A stretch of DNA of 64,000 bases. Origin: Tritrichomonas musculus (Eukaryota; Parabasalia; Tritrichomonadida; Tritrichomonadidae). Under the pieces are notes generated by a model, which worked only from the letters and a program-made list of their open reading frames with translations, did not search any database and had not been told where the DNA came from. Location of the stretch: contig JAPFFF010000027.1 of the NCBI GenBank assembly GCA_039105265.1, positions 1,860,001 to 1,924,000 of the forward strand, in the 5' to 3' direction. Both the position numbers and the translations under genes were made by a program. Positions 10,215-19,436 of the stretch are shown one piece after another (the stretch's first letter is position 1; the number at the start of each line of letters is the position of its first letter).

Positions 10215-10988
10215 TTACGAATGAATGAATTCATTATACTTGCTCTTAAAAAAGATGTCTTTATACGATCTTTGCCATACAAAGATTGTGACAGCAAATC
10301 CTATAAACAATCCGGCTAAAATATCATCTGTGTGATGTCTATAATCCCTAATTCTTGAACATGCAACATAAACTGCCCCAAATAAGAAAAGTGAGCAAAA
10401 TGTTGACCACCATAGTTTTCTAGTACTAATAACCTTTTGAAGGAAAAGGCAAATAAATAGGCAACCTGACATTGCATTTGATGAATGTCCAGATGGCCAT
10501 GAAACAAATTCTCCTTTTTGTTTTGATTTTTTAATATTTGTGCATGTTTCATATTGTGCTGTTTCTGATTTGCACCAAGCATACATATCAGGTCTTGGTC
10601 TTCCAACATACATTTTTAATACATTTGTAAAAAATCCAGTTAGGCAAACCGCTGTGGTCATTGCATAAATAGCTGTCAATGGTGAAAAGCATCGAAAGAA
10701 TTTTTTGGGAAATTTAAAATTAAGAAAGAAAAAAATAATAACAAGAACAACAAAAAGAACAAAATTTATGATGATCACATGTGAGTTGCTAACTGTGTTT
10801 TTTCCTTTCTTGGGAAATTGGGATAAGGAATCATAAGGAGGAACGTAAAGTGGCTTTAGTTTAATATAAGTTGCAACAGTCCATAGAACTATTGATAAAA
10901 TAGCTGGAATTAGATTTATAGGATCAATTATCCTCATCCAATTAATTTTTTGATTAGTTTCTTGTGAATCATCTTTATTTTGATCCAT
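10215..10988 (-). CDS. PAP2-superfamily lipid phosphate phosphatase
   Basis: The 257-residue membrane protein has the three catalytic blocks of type 2 phosphatidic acid phosphatases. Block 1 is KMYVGRPRP (Lys125 first, K-x6-RP), block 2 is PSGHSS (His168), and block 3 is SRIRDYRHHTDDILAG (about residues 211-226, S-R-x5-H-x3-D). Several hydrophobic helices surround them (for example IIINFVLFVVLVIIFFFL). Such enzymes dephosphorylate phosphatidic acid, lysophosphatidate or related lipid phosphates, with the active site on the lumenal or outer face. The family and catalytic class are secure; the substrate is not. The C-terminus is short. It shares a 55-bp upstream gap with the divergently transcribed ankyrin gene. 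Confidence 0.9.
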   Translation of the reverse strand: MDQNKDDSQETNQKINWMRIIDPINLIPAILSIVLWTVATYIKLKPLYVPPYDSLSQFPKKGKNTVSNSHVIIINFVLFVVLVIIFFFLNFKFPKKFFRCFSPLTAIYAMTTAVCLTGFFTNVLKMYVGRPRPDMYAWCKSETAQYETCTNIKKSKQKGEFVSWPSGHSSNAMSGCLFICLFLQKVISTRKLWWSTFCSLFLFGAVYVACSRIRDYRHHTDDILAGLFIGFAVTIFVWQRSYKDIFFKSKYNEFIHS

Positions 10989-11043
10989 TTTCTAATTGAA
11001 GAGATAATTATTCAAAATATTTTCAATTGTTATTTGGCCTTTA
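10989..11043. promoter_or_regulatory. Compact divergent promoter region between PAP2 and ankyrin genes
   Basis: Only 55 bp separate the two start codons, so the core promoters of both genes must overlap here unless they extend into coding sequence. A TTCAATT occurs close upstream of each ATG on its own strand. I do not see the TCA-Py-(T/A) initiator known from Trichomonas vaginalis in strict form. Confidence 0.45.
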
Positions 11044-12855
11044 ATGGATATGATACAATTATTAGAACAAGAATATGATCAATATATTAATGACTCAATT
11101 TCTACTCAAAACTATATATCAGATATATTGACATCTGACATTGATTTAGAACATTCAGATTTGCTCGAAAAATTAAAAACAGAAAATAATTTAAAAATAT
11201 TCAATATATTATCATCAATAAACTATTCTTCTATGTATTATCCTTCACAATTTCCTCGTATAGAAAAAATATGTAATTTTATTTATCCTATCGTTGAAGG
11301 AAAAACAGTGATTTCAAAAGAGCAGCTCAAGTATGAAATTTTTACTTCGCCTCCATTGGAGAAAAAAGTCACATCTTTAATATCGCATAACAGCAATTTA
11401 GATAAAGACTATGTGATTAACCAAAATTATAACCAAAACAAAAATAATCGAATTGATTATAAAAAAATATTCGAAATTATTAGAAATGACGATTTTGTAT
11501 CATTTCAAGACATTGTAAGCCAATTTGATATTGAGCTTGACGGGGAAATTAACATTCCGTCTTTTTTTGAGCATAAAAAATTTTTTAAATTTCATTTTCG
11601 TTATATTTCAGAGAGGAGCAACAATGATGAATCTGATGATAATGAAGATGATGAAAATTATGAGAATAATAATGAGCATATAGGAAAGAATCGCTTAAAT
11701 AGTTTTGTTTACAAAGGGAAATTTATTGAAATAGCTGCTTTTTTCGGTTCAATTAATATTTTTAAATTTCTGTGGATGAACAAAGTTAATATTGATGATT
11801 CCATTGGCAAATATGTAATTGCAGGTGGTAATTATGAAATCATTCACTTGGTTGAGGATTGCATTTCATATTCGCAAGATGATTTATATGCAGCTATACA
11901 GTTTCATCAAAATGATATTTACGATTACATTATTAACAATAACGATTTTAAATTTAATGAAAATGAAATTATGACTGCTGTTAGCTCTAATAACTTAGAA
12001 TTTTTAGTTAATAATATAGATCAAATTAAAGAGTGCCAAAAGAATGATAATGTAATTCATTATTTAACTAAATCTATACATAACAAAAATGTTATGATTT
12101 TCATTTTTCTATTCATTCAAAATTATCAAAATTTGAAAGAATTAGAAAGATTCAGTTTAAGTTCACTTTTAAAAGAAGCAATTAGTGAAAAATCGTTTGA
12201 AATTGTCAAATTTTTGATCAATGTTCAAAGCAAAATTGGTGATAGCGCAAGGTTCATTGATGATTTGCGAGGTGACGATATAATTAAAGGAACAGGCGAA
12301 ATAATGGAGTATCTTTTGCCTTATATTAGTCATAATATTGTTTTTGATTCAAATATGATGTGTAAAGCATCAGAAAATTCAGTTGTTGAAGTTGTTAAAT
12401 ATATTGATGCAAAATGCAACTTGTTTAAAGACACCGAATTTAATAAAAATGAAACACCCTTCCATTGTGCTTGCTTGGCAGGTAATTTAGATGTAATTGA
12501 TTACTTATCAAAAGTCCATAAAGAATGGATTGAAGCAAAAGATAATGAAGGTATTTCTCCAATACATAATGCTGTAATGTCGTCTAAGCTTAAAGCTGTT
12601 AAATTTTTAATTTTCAACGTGAAAGTTGATTTTAATGTAGTTGATAATGAAAATAGAACGCCGTTACATTATGCTATTGATGAAGAATTTGCAGATATTG
12701 TTGAATTTTTGTGTTCTTTAAAGAACATCAATATTAATATTGAAAATGCAAATGGTGCAACACCTTTAGAATTAGCAATTAATAAGAAAAATATAGATAT
12801 TGTTAACATTTTGAAAAAGAAAGGCGGAAAACAAAATATATTCTCAAATATATAA
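11044..12855 (+). CDS. Ankyrin-repeat protein
   Basis: A 603-residue protein of the large trichomonad ankyrin type. The N-terminal ~200 residues are helical and poorly conserved, with an acidic N/D/E-rich insert at about 192-215. From about 220 there are degenerate ankyrin-like helix pairs (FIEIAAFFGSINIFKFL). The last 130 residues hold clear repeats: TPFHCACLAGNLDVIDYL, SPIHNAVMSSKLKAVKFLI, TPLHYAIDEEFADIVEFL and TPLELAINKKNIDIVNIL. These give at least four canonical repeats ending in a capped helix. Ankyrin stacks are protein-binding scaffolds; no enzymatic domain is attached. The partner and role are unknown. Confidence 0.85.
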   Translation: MDMIQLLEQEYDQYINDSISTQNYISDILTSDIDLEHSDLLEKLKTENNLKIFNILSSINYSSMYYPSQFPRIEKICNFIYPIVEGKTVISKEQLKYEIFTSPPLEKKVTSLISHNSNLDKDYVINQNYNQNKNNRIDYKKIFEIIRNDDFVSFQDIVSQFDIELDGEINIPSFFEHKKFFKFHFRYISERSNNDESDDNEDDENYENNNEHIGKNRLNSFVYKGKFIEIAAFFGSINIFKFLWMNKVNIDDSIGKYVIAGGNYEIIHLVEDCISYSQDDLYAAIQFHQNDIYDYIINNNDFKFNENEIMTAVSSNNLEFLVNNIDQIKECQKNDNVIHYLTKSIHNKNVMIFIFLFIQNYQNLKELERFSLSSLLKEAISEKSFEIVKFLINVQSKIGDSARFIDDLRGDDIIKGTGEIMEYLLPYISHNIVFDSNMMCKASENSVVEVVKYIDAKCNLFKDTEFNKNETPFHCACLAGNLDVIDYLSKVHKEWIEAKDNEGISPIHNAVMSSKLKAVKFLIFNVKVDFNVVDNENRTPLHYAIDEEFADIVEFLCSLKNININIENANGATPLELAINKKNIDIVNILKKKGGKQNIFSNI

Positions 12856-13307
12856 TTTCTTTTTTTTTAATTTATTGTGATATTCATGTTATTTGGTTTA
12901 TCAGAGTCCTATATATCTTAGCTATGCTAATTTTACTATATATATTGTTATGATTGTAACAAAATTCAGATATTGAAGATTCCTTTTTTTCGTAAAAAAA
13001 GATCAATTTATTTGGCATTTAATATATGTAAAATTAAAGAAATTTTATTGTATTCGTTTTTATGTTTTTTGTCTTTAACAACGAATTTTCCAGAATAGAA
13101 AATGACGTTAAGTATATAAAAAAGAACGTTGTATCAAAATTTTGAATATTTTTTTCAAATTTGAGAGTTTATTTGTAAGAATTTTCAAAATTCTTCTTTT
13201 GAACTACTACCTGGCCAGGCTGTTGATTAAGCACTCAAATTTGAAAAATTAAACTTATTTCATCAAAAATATTAGATATATAACTCGAAATAATTAAAAA
13301 AACTACA
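12856..13307. other. Intergenic region upstream of the Bfr1-like gene
   Basis: About 450 bp of AT-rich sequence with one short GC-richer patch near 13208-13236 (around CCTGGCCAGGC). I see no ORF, RNA gene or repeat. Confidence 0.4.
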
Positions 13308-16300
13308 ATGTCACAAACAAAAATTACTCGTGAAAATTATTATGAACGTGCCAGCCCAGAAATACTTCAGCGTCTCTCGACTATGAGTGAATCTGAAAAA
13401 GAAGAGTTTATTACCCAAGATCTTCTCCGTAGAGAAAAAAGGAGGGAAAGCCAAAGACGAAAAAGGCAACGAATGAATCAAAGCAGCCAAGATTTTCAAG
13501 CTGTTTATGAACCAGGAAAAGATGGACAAAAAAACGACTTTTTATTTACATATAATCCTAATCAAACCAAAGAAAATGTTACTAATAATGCGAATAATGA
13601 AAATAATGCAAATAACGATATCTCAAATCAAAACAATCCACAAAGGCAGATAAATTTAACGGATTTAAGTAGTAGCCAAGATTCAATCTCGCAAAATGGC
13701 GGTTATGATAGTTTTGATAATAGTAACGATAATTTCAATAATCAAATTACTCAGAATAACCAATTTCAAAATAAGCCAAAATTGAGATTTCAGATACAAT
13801 TAAATATACCAGATCATATTATTAATATTGAGCCACAGCCATCAAAAAATGATAATTCTCATCCACTATCTCGCCAAAAAGAAGAAGAATTGAAAAAGCA
13901 AATTGGTGAAGAACTGAAAGCGCAACTTGCCCAAGAAATGAAGAATCAACTCTTGGTTGAAGTAAAAAGGCAAGTCAGTGAAGAATTAAGAAGGCAAAAA
14001 GAAGAAGAAGAATCAAGCAGAAAAAGTGAAGAGCCTATTAAGAATGAGAGAGAAGATAAAGAATCCACTAATGATCAAAAAGAAGAGGAGGAGCGCTTGA
14101 GGATTCAGAAAGAGGAAGAAGATCGTTTAAGAAAGCAAAAAGAAGAGGAGGAACGATTAAAGAAGCAGAAGGAAGAAGAAGAACGTTTGAAAAAGCAGAA
14201 AGAAGAGGAGGAGCGTTTAAAGAAACAGAAGGAAGAAGAAGAAAGATTAGAGAAACAGAGAAATGAAGAAGAACGTCTAAGAAAGCAAAAAGAAGAAGAA
14301 GAACGCTTAAAGAAACAGAAGGAGGAAGAAGAAGAACGTTTGAGGAAGCAAAAGGAGGAAGAAGAAGAAAGATTAAGGAAATTGAAAGAAGAAGAAGAAC
14401 GCTTGAAGAAGCAGAAAGAAGAAGAAGAAGAAAGATTAAGGAAATTGAAAGAAGAAGAAGAACGATTAAAGAAACAAAAGGAAGAAGAAGAACGATTAAA
14501 GAAACAGAAAGAAGAAGAAGAACGTTTGAAAAAGCAAAAAGAAGAAGAAGAAGAAGAGCGATTAAAGAAACAGAAAGAAGAAGAAGAACGTTTAAAGAAA
14601 CAAAAGGAGGAAGAAGAAGCTTTGAAAAAGCAGAAAGAGGAAGAGGAAGAGCGCTTAAAGAAGCAGAAAGAAGAAGAAGAACGTCTGAAAAAGCAGAAGG
14701 AGGAAGAAGAACTGTTGATGAAGCAGAAGGAGGAAGAAGACAGAGTTAAGAGGGAGCAAGAAGAGGAAGAACGCAGAAAGAAGAAGAGGGAGGAAGAGCT
14801 TCTCAGGAGGCAGAAGCAAAAAGAGGAGCGCCAGAGGAGGAAAAGGGAAAAAGAAGAGCGACTGAGGAAGTTGGAGGACCAAAAGAACGGCAAGAGCCAG
14901 CCTGAAGAAGAAAAGGCGGAAAGCAAGCCAGCGCAGGCAGGCGGCCAAAGCGAGAGCGCTGACCAAGCAAAGAGCCAGGACGAAGCCGAAGCAGAGCCGC
15001 AAGCATCCCAAGGCAGCGCCAGCCCCGGCCAAGCCGAACAGCCGCATAAAGAGGCAGCCAGCAACAGCAACAACGAAGAATCCAACGATGACTCGTCATT
15101 GATCAAGAAGCCGCGAACGTGGTTTTCAATCGACCAGAGTCCTGCTCCTCCAAAGAAGCCACCAAGTCCACAGCCAGCAGCTTCTTCACATCCACCAGCA
15201 GCAACAACAACAACAAGAGAAGTTCCTCAAGTAGCAGCTACAGCAGCGCCGAGTGCAGCCAAGCCAAGCAGCGCAGACAAGCAGGCGCAGAAGCCAAAGC
15301 AAAGCAGCCAAGCTGACGGCAAATTCCGCTACAATCCTTCAGCAAGCAGCAGCAGTAACAACAGCAACAACAACAACAATAATAATAATAAGAGTCCTTC
15401 ACTTTCGGCTTCTTCTTCTGGTTCTCACACGGGCCAGCGCGGCCGAGGAGGCGGCGGAAATCCGCGTGGTCGAGGAGGCCGCAATTCACGAGGCGGGCGT
15501 GATTCAAGGAACTTCCAAGAAGCTCCACGGGCAACGCCGAGCGCGAGCCAGCAGGTCTACTCGCAGCACCAGCAGAACCAGCGCCAAAGCCAGCCAAATC
15601 AGCAGCGCCAGTCACAGAAGCCAGGCAGCAGGCAGAGCCAGTCCAACCCGCAGCAGAAGCAAAACAACTTTTTCTATCGTCCTCCGCCTCCTCGTTTTGA
15701 GTCCTCTGATCCGCGCGTCAGCAACTTCAAAGACGGCAGCCTCGAGCCTCCTCTTCCCAACCCGATCAAGCGCACCATTCTCCCCGCCAATCTCACGAAG
15801 CTTTCGGCCCAGACCTCGCCTCTTCCAAGCGACGGCCACGAAAGCCCCGCGAGCCTCATTGAAGAGTTCAACGAACTTGACACTTCATTCAACTCTCTTG
15901 GTCGCTTTGAACGGCCCTCCAAGCAGGAGCTTGACAAGCGCGTCAACTACTACGAGACAGCCATAAATGACCTCACGGCAAAGATCAAGGCGAAGTCCGA
16001 GCTCCTCCACGATTTGAAGAAGAATGAAGGCGAGTCTCGCCGCGGCGTCAGCTACTTGAAGGAGGAGAAAAAGCGCGTCAACATCGCAATATCGAATCTT
16101 CATCAAAAAGTTCAAGACAAAAATGAAGAGGTTTCGAATTTAAGCCTTCAAATCGACGGCCTGAAGTCCAAGCACGTCCAGCTCGAGCAAAAGTATGGAA
16201 TCACTTCAATCATCCAGCGTGACATGGAAATCGAGCGAATTGAAAGAGAGACAGAAGTCATAACGACTTCAAACGTAGACCTAAAGAGAAGGCTCTCTCG

Positions 16301-16700
16301 AATGAAGAAGATCAGAGCACAAAATAACGGAAAATACGCCGATATGATGGAGAACGAGGAGCAGACGCTGCAAGTCGAAGAAAAGAAAGAAAAGGCAAGA
16401 GAAGAACTGAAGATGTTGCGTGATGAGAGAAAGAAAATGTTCGAGAAAAGAGATGCTATTGAGGCACAGTTGAAGGATGAGCAAAGCAAGGTCGGCTCTG
16501 GTAGCGACGAGATTCAATCTTTGACTGAAGAAATCGCCAAAATGGAGGCCGAATTGAAAGAAAAGAAAACACAGGTGGTCGCAATCATTCAAAGTTTCTT
16601 CAAAGAGGTTGACAATTATATGTCAAAGTATAAGAAGGCTGAGGATATTGAAAATAGAAAGCAAGAAATTATTAAGATCCTTCAACCTCAGAAGAAATAG
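13308..16700 (+). CDS. Bfr1-like (nuclear segregation protein-like) RNA-associated coiled-coil protein with RGG box
   Basis: This 1130-residue protein has four parts. Residues 1-185 are N/Q-rich. Residues about 190-525 are a long charged coiled coil of EEERLKKQKE-type repeats. Residues 525-865 are A/Q/S/P-rich and disordered, with an RGG/RG box at about 708-735 (GQRGRGGGGNPRGRGG). Residues about 866-1128 are a second coiled coil starting ERPSKQELDKRV, with an R..E.ET....N.D.KR..S.MKK block, which resembles yeast Bfr1 and the 'nuclear segregation protein' family. Bfr1 proteins associate with polysomal mRNPs and secretory-pathway mRNA at the ER. The RGG box supports RNA binding. The E/K coiled coil is unusual and may be a lineage addition. 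GC content rises from about 23% (13561-13620, hand count) to about 65% (15541-15600). It ends with TAG. Confidence 0.6.
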   Translation: MSQTKITRENYYERASPEILQRLSTMSESEKEEFITQDLLRREKRRESQRRKRQRMNQSSQDFQAVYEPGKDGQKNDFLFTYNPNQTKENVTNNANNENNANNDISNQNNPQRQINLTDLSSSQDSISQNGGYDSFDNSNDNFNNQITQNNQFQNKPKLRFQIQLNIPDHIINIEPQPSKNDNSHPLSRQKEEELKKQIGEELKAQLAQEMKNQLLVEVKRQVSEELRRQKEEEESSRKSEEPIKNEREDKESTNDQKEEEERLRIQKEEEDRLRKQKEEEERLKKQKEEEERLKKQKEEEERLKKQKEEEERLEKQRNEEERLRKQKEEEERLKKQKEEEEERLRKQKEEEEERLRKLKEEEERLKKQKEEEEERLRKLKEEEERLKKQKEEEERLKKQKEEEERLKKQKEEEEEERLKKQKEEEERLKKQKEEEEALKKQKEEEEERLKKQKEEEERLKKQKEEEELLMKQKEEEDRVKREQEEEERRKKKREEELLRRQKQKEERQRRKREKEERLRKLEDQKNGKSQPEEEKAESKPAQAGGQSESADQAKSQDEAEAEPQASQGSASPGQAEQPHKEAASNSNNEESNDDSSLIKKPRTWFSIDQSPAPPKKPPSPQPAASSHPPAATTTTREVPQVAATAAPSAAKPSSADKQAQKPKQSSQADGKFRYNPSASSSSNNSNNNNNNNNKSPSLSASSSGSHTGQRGRGGGGNPRGRGGRNSRGGRDSRNFQEAPRATPSASQQVYSQHQQNQRQSQPNQQRQSQKPGSRQSQSNPQQKQNNFFYRPPPPRFESSDPRVSNFKDGSLEPPLPNPIKRTILPANLTKLSAQTSPLPSDGHESPASLIEEFNELDTSFNSLGRFERPSKQELDKRVNYYETAINDLTAKIKAKSELLHDLKKNEGESRRGVSYLKEEKKRVNIAISNLHQKVQDKNEEVSNLSLQIDGLKSKHVQLEQKYGITSIIQRDMEIERIERETEVITTSNVDLKRRLSRMKKIRAQNNGKYADMMENEEQTLQVEEKKEKAREELKMLRDERKKMFEKRDAIEAQLKDEQSKVGSGSDEIQSLTEEIAKMEAELKEKKTQVVAIIQSFFKEVDNYMSKYKKAEDIENRKQEIIKILQPQKK
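14080..14860 (+). repeat. Polypurine coding repeat (EEERLKKQK units)
   Basis: About 25 imperfect 30-36-bp units, almost purely A/G on the + strand, encode the charged coiled coil. Length steps are multiples of 3, so the frame survives. Confidence 0.85.
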
Positions 16701-17327
16701 GAATTTTTTTATTTTTTTTGTTTAGATCAAAATAATATTAAATTTTACATTGTTTATTTTTATCTTTGTTTTTATTAATTTTTTGAATAAAGAAATGGAA
16801 TAAATATTAATGTAAAAGTTTTAAAATACAAAAAAAAAATTCTGATTATAATAAATAATTAATCTTTTTAAAAAATTCATAAAATTCGCAGTTTTATCAA
16901 AGTAATTGGTATTTTAATTAACAAAAAAGTAATGATGATGATTTGAGAAGCTGTATAGCTTAGAAATTGGTATAGTTAATAGCGGTTCTTGTTAAGTCAA
17001 TAAATAATTCATAACATAAACATGTTTTAGATGATTATTTATCTCTTAATTTAGGATTATTAACAAATTTGAAAATATTAACTTTGAATTATTATATTAT
17101 ATTATATTTTGCAAACATTGAGTTAACTTCATATTCGAAATCTTCAAAATTTGATGTTGATTCGATATTTAAATTTGTTATGTAATTAAAAATGTTTTCA
17201 ATTTTTTTTCACAAATTTTGATGAGATTCACCATTAATTAATATTACAACTTATTCTAATATTTCTACGAATAAAGAAGAAGTTGTAATCATGTTATTCA
17301 TCAATTTCGAATTTAAAATAAAAATTA
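16701..17327. other. AT-rich intergenic region
   Basis: About 630 bp between two convergent genes. It contains T and A runs and a short TATTA repeat near 17091-17108. No ORF, RNA or mobile-element signature is visible. Confidence 0.45.
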
Positions 17328-17969
17328 TCATATTTTTTCATTAGTTCTGTCGAATGAAGGTATAATTCTAATTGAATGATCATGTTTAGCAAACACTAAA
17401 TCGTTTGTTTCCTTTTCGTTTTCTTTTTCTATTTGAATAGCTTCTGCTGCTTCGATGTTAGTTCTGCTTCTCTCTTGTCTTTCTTTTTCTCTTTGTTCTT
17501 TCATTTTTAATTCGGTTCGAATTTTTGCTAAACGATGAGTCTTTAAATGATTTTCATTGTAAGGTGACTTTTTTTGTTTTTCAGTGTATTTTTCATCATA
17601 ACAAAGATCAAAATTTGAGCTTTGCGTATTTAAAGAACGTGATAAATGAGTATATTGATTTAATTGTCTTTTTTGATATGGTCGAAATATTTTTCTTGGT
17701 GTGGAAGTATAGCCTGGGAAAATTTGTTGGTATTTTAAACTCGAGTAATATGAATTGTAAATTTGAATATCTTGATTAGGATTTTTATATTTTGAATTTC
17801 TATTATGAGTTTTTTGTTCTGTTTTATTAAGAGGTTTAGGTGGAAGAGCCTTTTGAGGAGGTTCAAGATATGGAGAATTTTTAAGTTTTGGGCTTAAATC
17901 TCTATCTAATGGATTTAATCTTCTCCTAGGACTTGTGATTGACTTTGTTAAGCAACTCTCATTATTCAT
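17328..17969 (-). CDS. Hypothetical protein, Pro/Asn/Gln-rich with C-terminal charged helix
   Basis: A 213-residue protein without a family I recognise. It starts at the first ATG (17969). Residues 15-60 are proline-rich with PPQKALPPKPLNK, a possible SH3/EVH1-type ligand. Residues 60-130 are Y/N/Q-rich. Residues 145-195 are a highly charged helix (LAKIRTELKMKEQREKERQE). There is no signal peptide or membrane segment. Coding status rests on length, codon regularity and an ATG start. The function is unknown. Confidence 0.55.
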   Translation of the reverse strand: MNNESCLTKSITSPRRRLNPLDRDLSPKLKNSPYLEPPQKALPPKPLNKTEQKTHNRNSKYKNPNQDIQIYNSYYSSLKYQQIFPGYTSTPRKIFRPYQKRQLNQYTHLSRSLNTQSSNFDLCYDEKYTEKQKKSPYNENHLKTHRLAKIRTELKMKEQREKERQERSRTNIEAAEAIQIEKENEKETNDLVFAKHDHSIRIIPSFDRTNEKI

Positions 17970-18353
17970 TACAAGATTAAAATCTTGTTAGATTTTAAAA
18001 TTGAAATATATTGAAAATATAAAAAAATAATTTATAAATATATCAATCAAAAATAAATATTTATGGTTAATATATGATTAAAATAATAATTTTTCAATTG
18101 TATATGTTTATTATTGAATTTGGAATCTATTTTTTATTTTGATTAAAATGCTTTTGTCGTTATTAGAATGTGTCTCCTCAATTTGAGCGGTACATTTTGT
18201 AGTTTTGATAATTGGGATTTTCTCTTTTGATAGTTATCTTTTTCAAAATTATATTGATCAACTTCATTTAAAAAATTAAATCATTCAAATCATTCAAAAA
18301 TTTAACAAAGAATGTATTCTTTTACTGAAATGAAATTAATTAACTATTTATAA
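17970..18353. other. AT-rich intergenic region
   Basis: About 380 bp lying between the start of the hypothetical gene and the decayed ORF. Nothing beyond AT-rich sequence is recognisable. Confidence 0.4.
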
Positions 18354-18863
18354 TCAATGACTGTTCCTTCTACATCTTTTTCTGCCTTTTGATTTATCGC
18401 AATCAGACTTTGTCATTACATAAAAGGCGTCATTTTGTAGTTTCCTCTCGTGTTTGTATAATAATAATGCGCATGGAAACATGTGGATGCAATAACTACA
18501 AGGAACACCGCAATTTGAGCAGCTCAGCATGCTTTGTGAAAAATCTGGTTTGTGATTCAGATTTAGATCTTTTTTTTTTTTTTCTTGTGGTTTAAGCGTG
18601 ATTTGAACTGGTTTTGTGGTTGCAAGTGGAGTTAAAGAAGCAAGAACACCTTCAAAAAGAGTTCCTTTGGGTATCAATACTTTGAACACATCGAGCGTCT
18701 TGTTGACAAGAGTTGTAAAAAGTGGAGAATGAGATGATGAATTGAGATAGCATTTATCTGTAGCAGAATAGATCTCATTTGCTATCTCAATTACTTTGTT
18801 GTAATCATTGAATATTATTTGAGGATGAAAATCTGAATAAAATGAATAGCCAATGAAGTATGT
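18354..18863 (-). pseudogene. Decayed or partial Cys-rich ORF without an ATG start
   Basis: The minus frame is open for about 169 codons from a stop at 18864-18866 to TGA at 18354, but has no ATG in its first 70 codons. Its sequence looks protein-like: YFIGYSFYSDFHPQIIFNDY near the start, a helical middle, a K-rich stretch (QEKKKKDLN) and a Cys/His cluster near the end (C-x2-C-x3-C-x2-C-x-H, in SCSNCGVPCSYCIHMF). The cluster is reminiscent of zinc-binding tails such as SWIM domains of transposases, but I cannot assign it. The missing start suggests a truncated gene, a transposon remnant, or a 3' exon. A TACTAAAC-like branch motif lies just upstream, but no convincing first exon was found. Confidence 0.35.
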
Positions 18864-19436
18864 TTAGTAACTGCAATTTAAAAAAAAGAAAAGAAAAGAA
18901 ATTATAATAAAAATGAGACAAAATTATATTGGGATGTAGAAAAAACAAAAATTTAATAACAATTGGTAATATTTGCATTAGCAAATCAAATGCATTTGAG
19001 ATGTTGTACAGATATTGTTATTGCTTAAAAAGATTCAGAGGAGAAATATTCATTTAATTTAATTTATCTCCACGATCAGGTATTTCAGAGATTTGAGTGT
19101 TGATATGAAAACTTTTTAAATGTAAATTTTTTGAAATTGATAAGTCTGTTCTGAAATATCTAATCGTAATTTCTGAAAAGATAGATTTTTTTATTTTATA
19201 AATATAAATTTCTTTGGATTAGAATTATTAAATATAAAAAAATTAAAGAATTTATTATATATAATATTTTTAATTTCAAATATTTTATTTATAATATTTT
19301 TCTTTATTGAATTTACCATTATATTGATAAAACTAAATATTTTATTTGTTTAAATTGTTCTCAAATTTTCAATTAAATAATCATTAACGAATATCAAAAT
19401 TTCTATAAGTTATTTTATAAATTAAAATCAATTCAT
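18864..19436. other. AT-rich intergenic region upstream of the first LCAT gene
   Basis: It contains a short palindrome (CAAATGCATTTG near 18986) and only short, stop-riddled frames. No RNA gene or element was recognised. Confidence 0.4.

Noticed and set aside
10989-11043. Trichomonas-type initiator (TCA-Py-T/A) as a general promoter call
   Set aside because: I checked the leaders of most genes here; strict matches close to the ATG are inconsistent, so I did not annotate them.
14105-15106. Minus-strand Ser/Phe-rich frame
   Set aside because: Shadow of the polypurine E/K coding repeat of the Bfr1-like gene.
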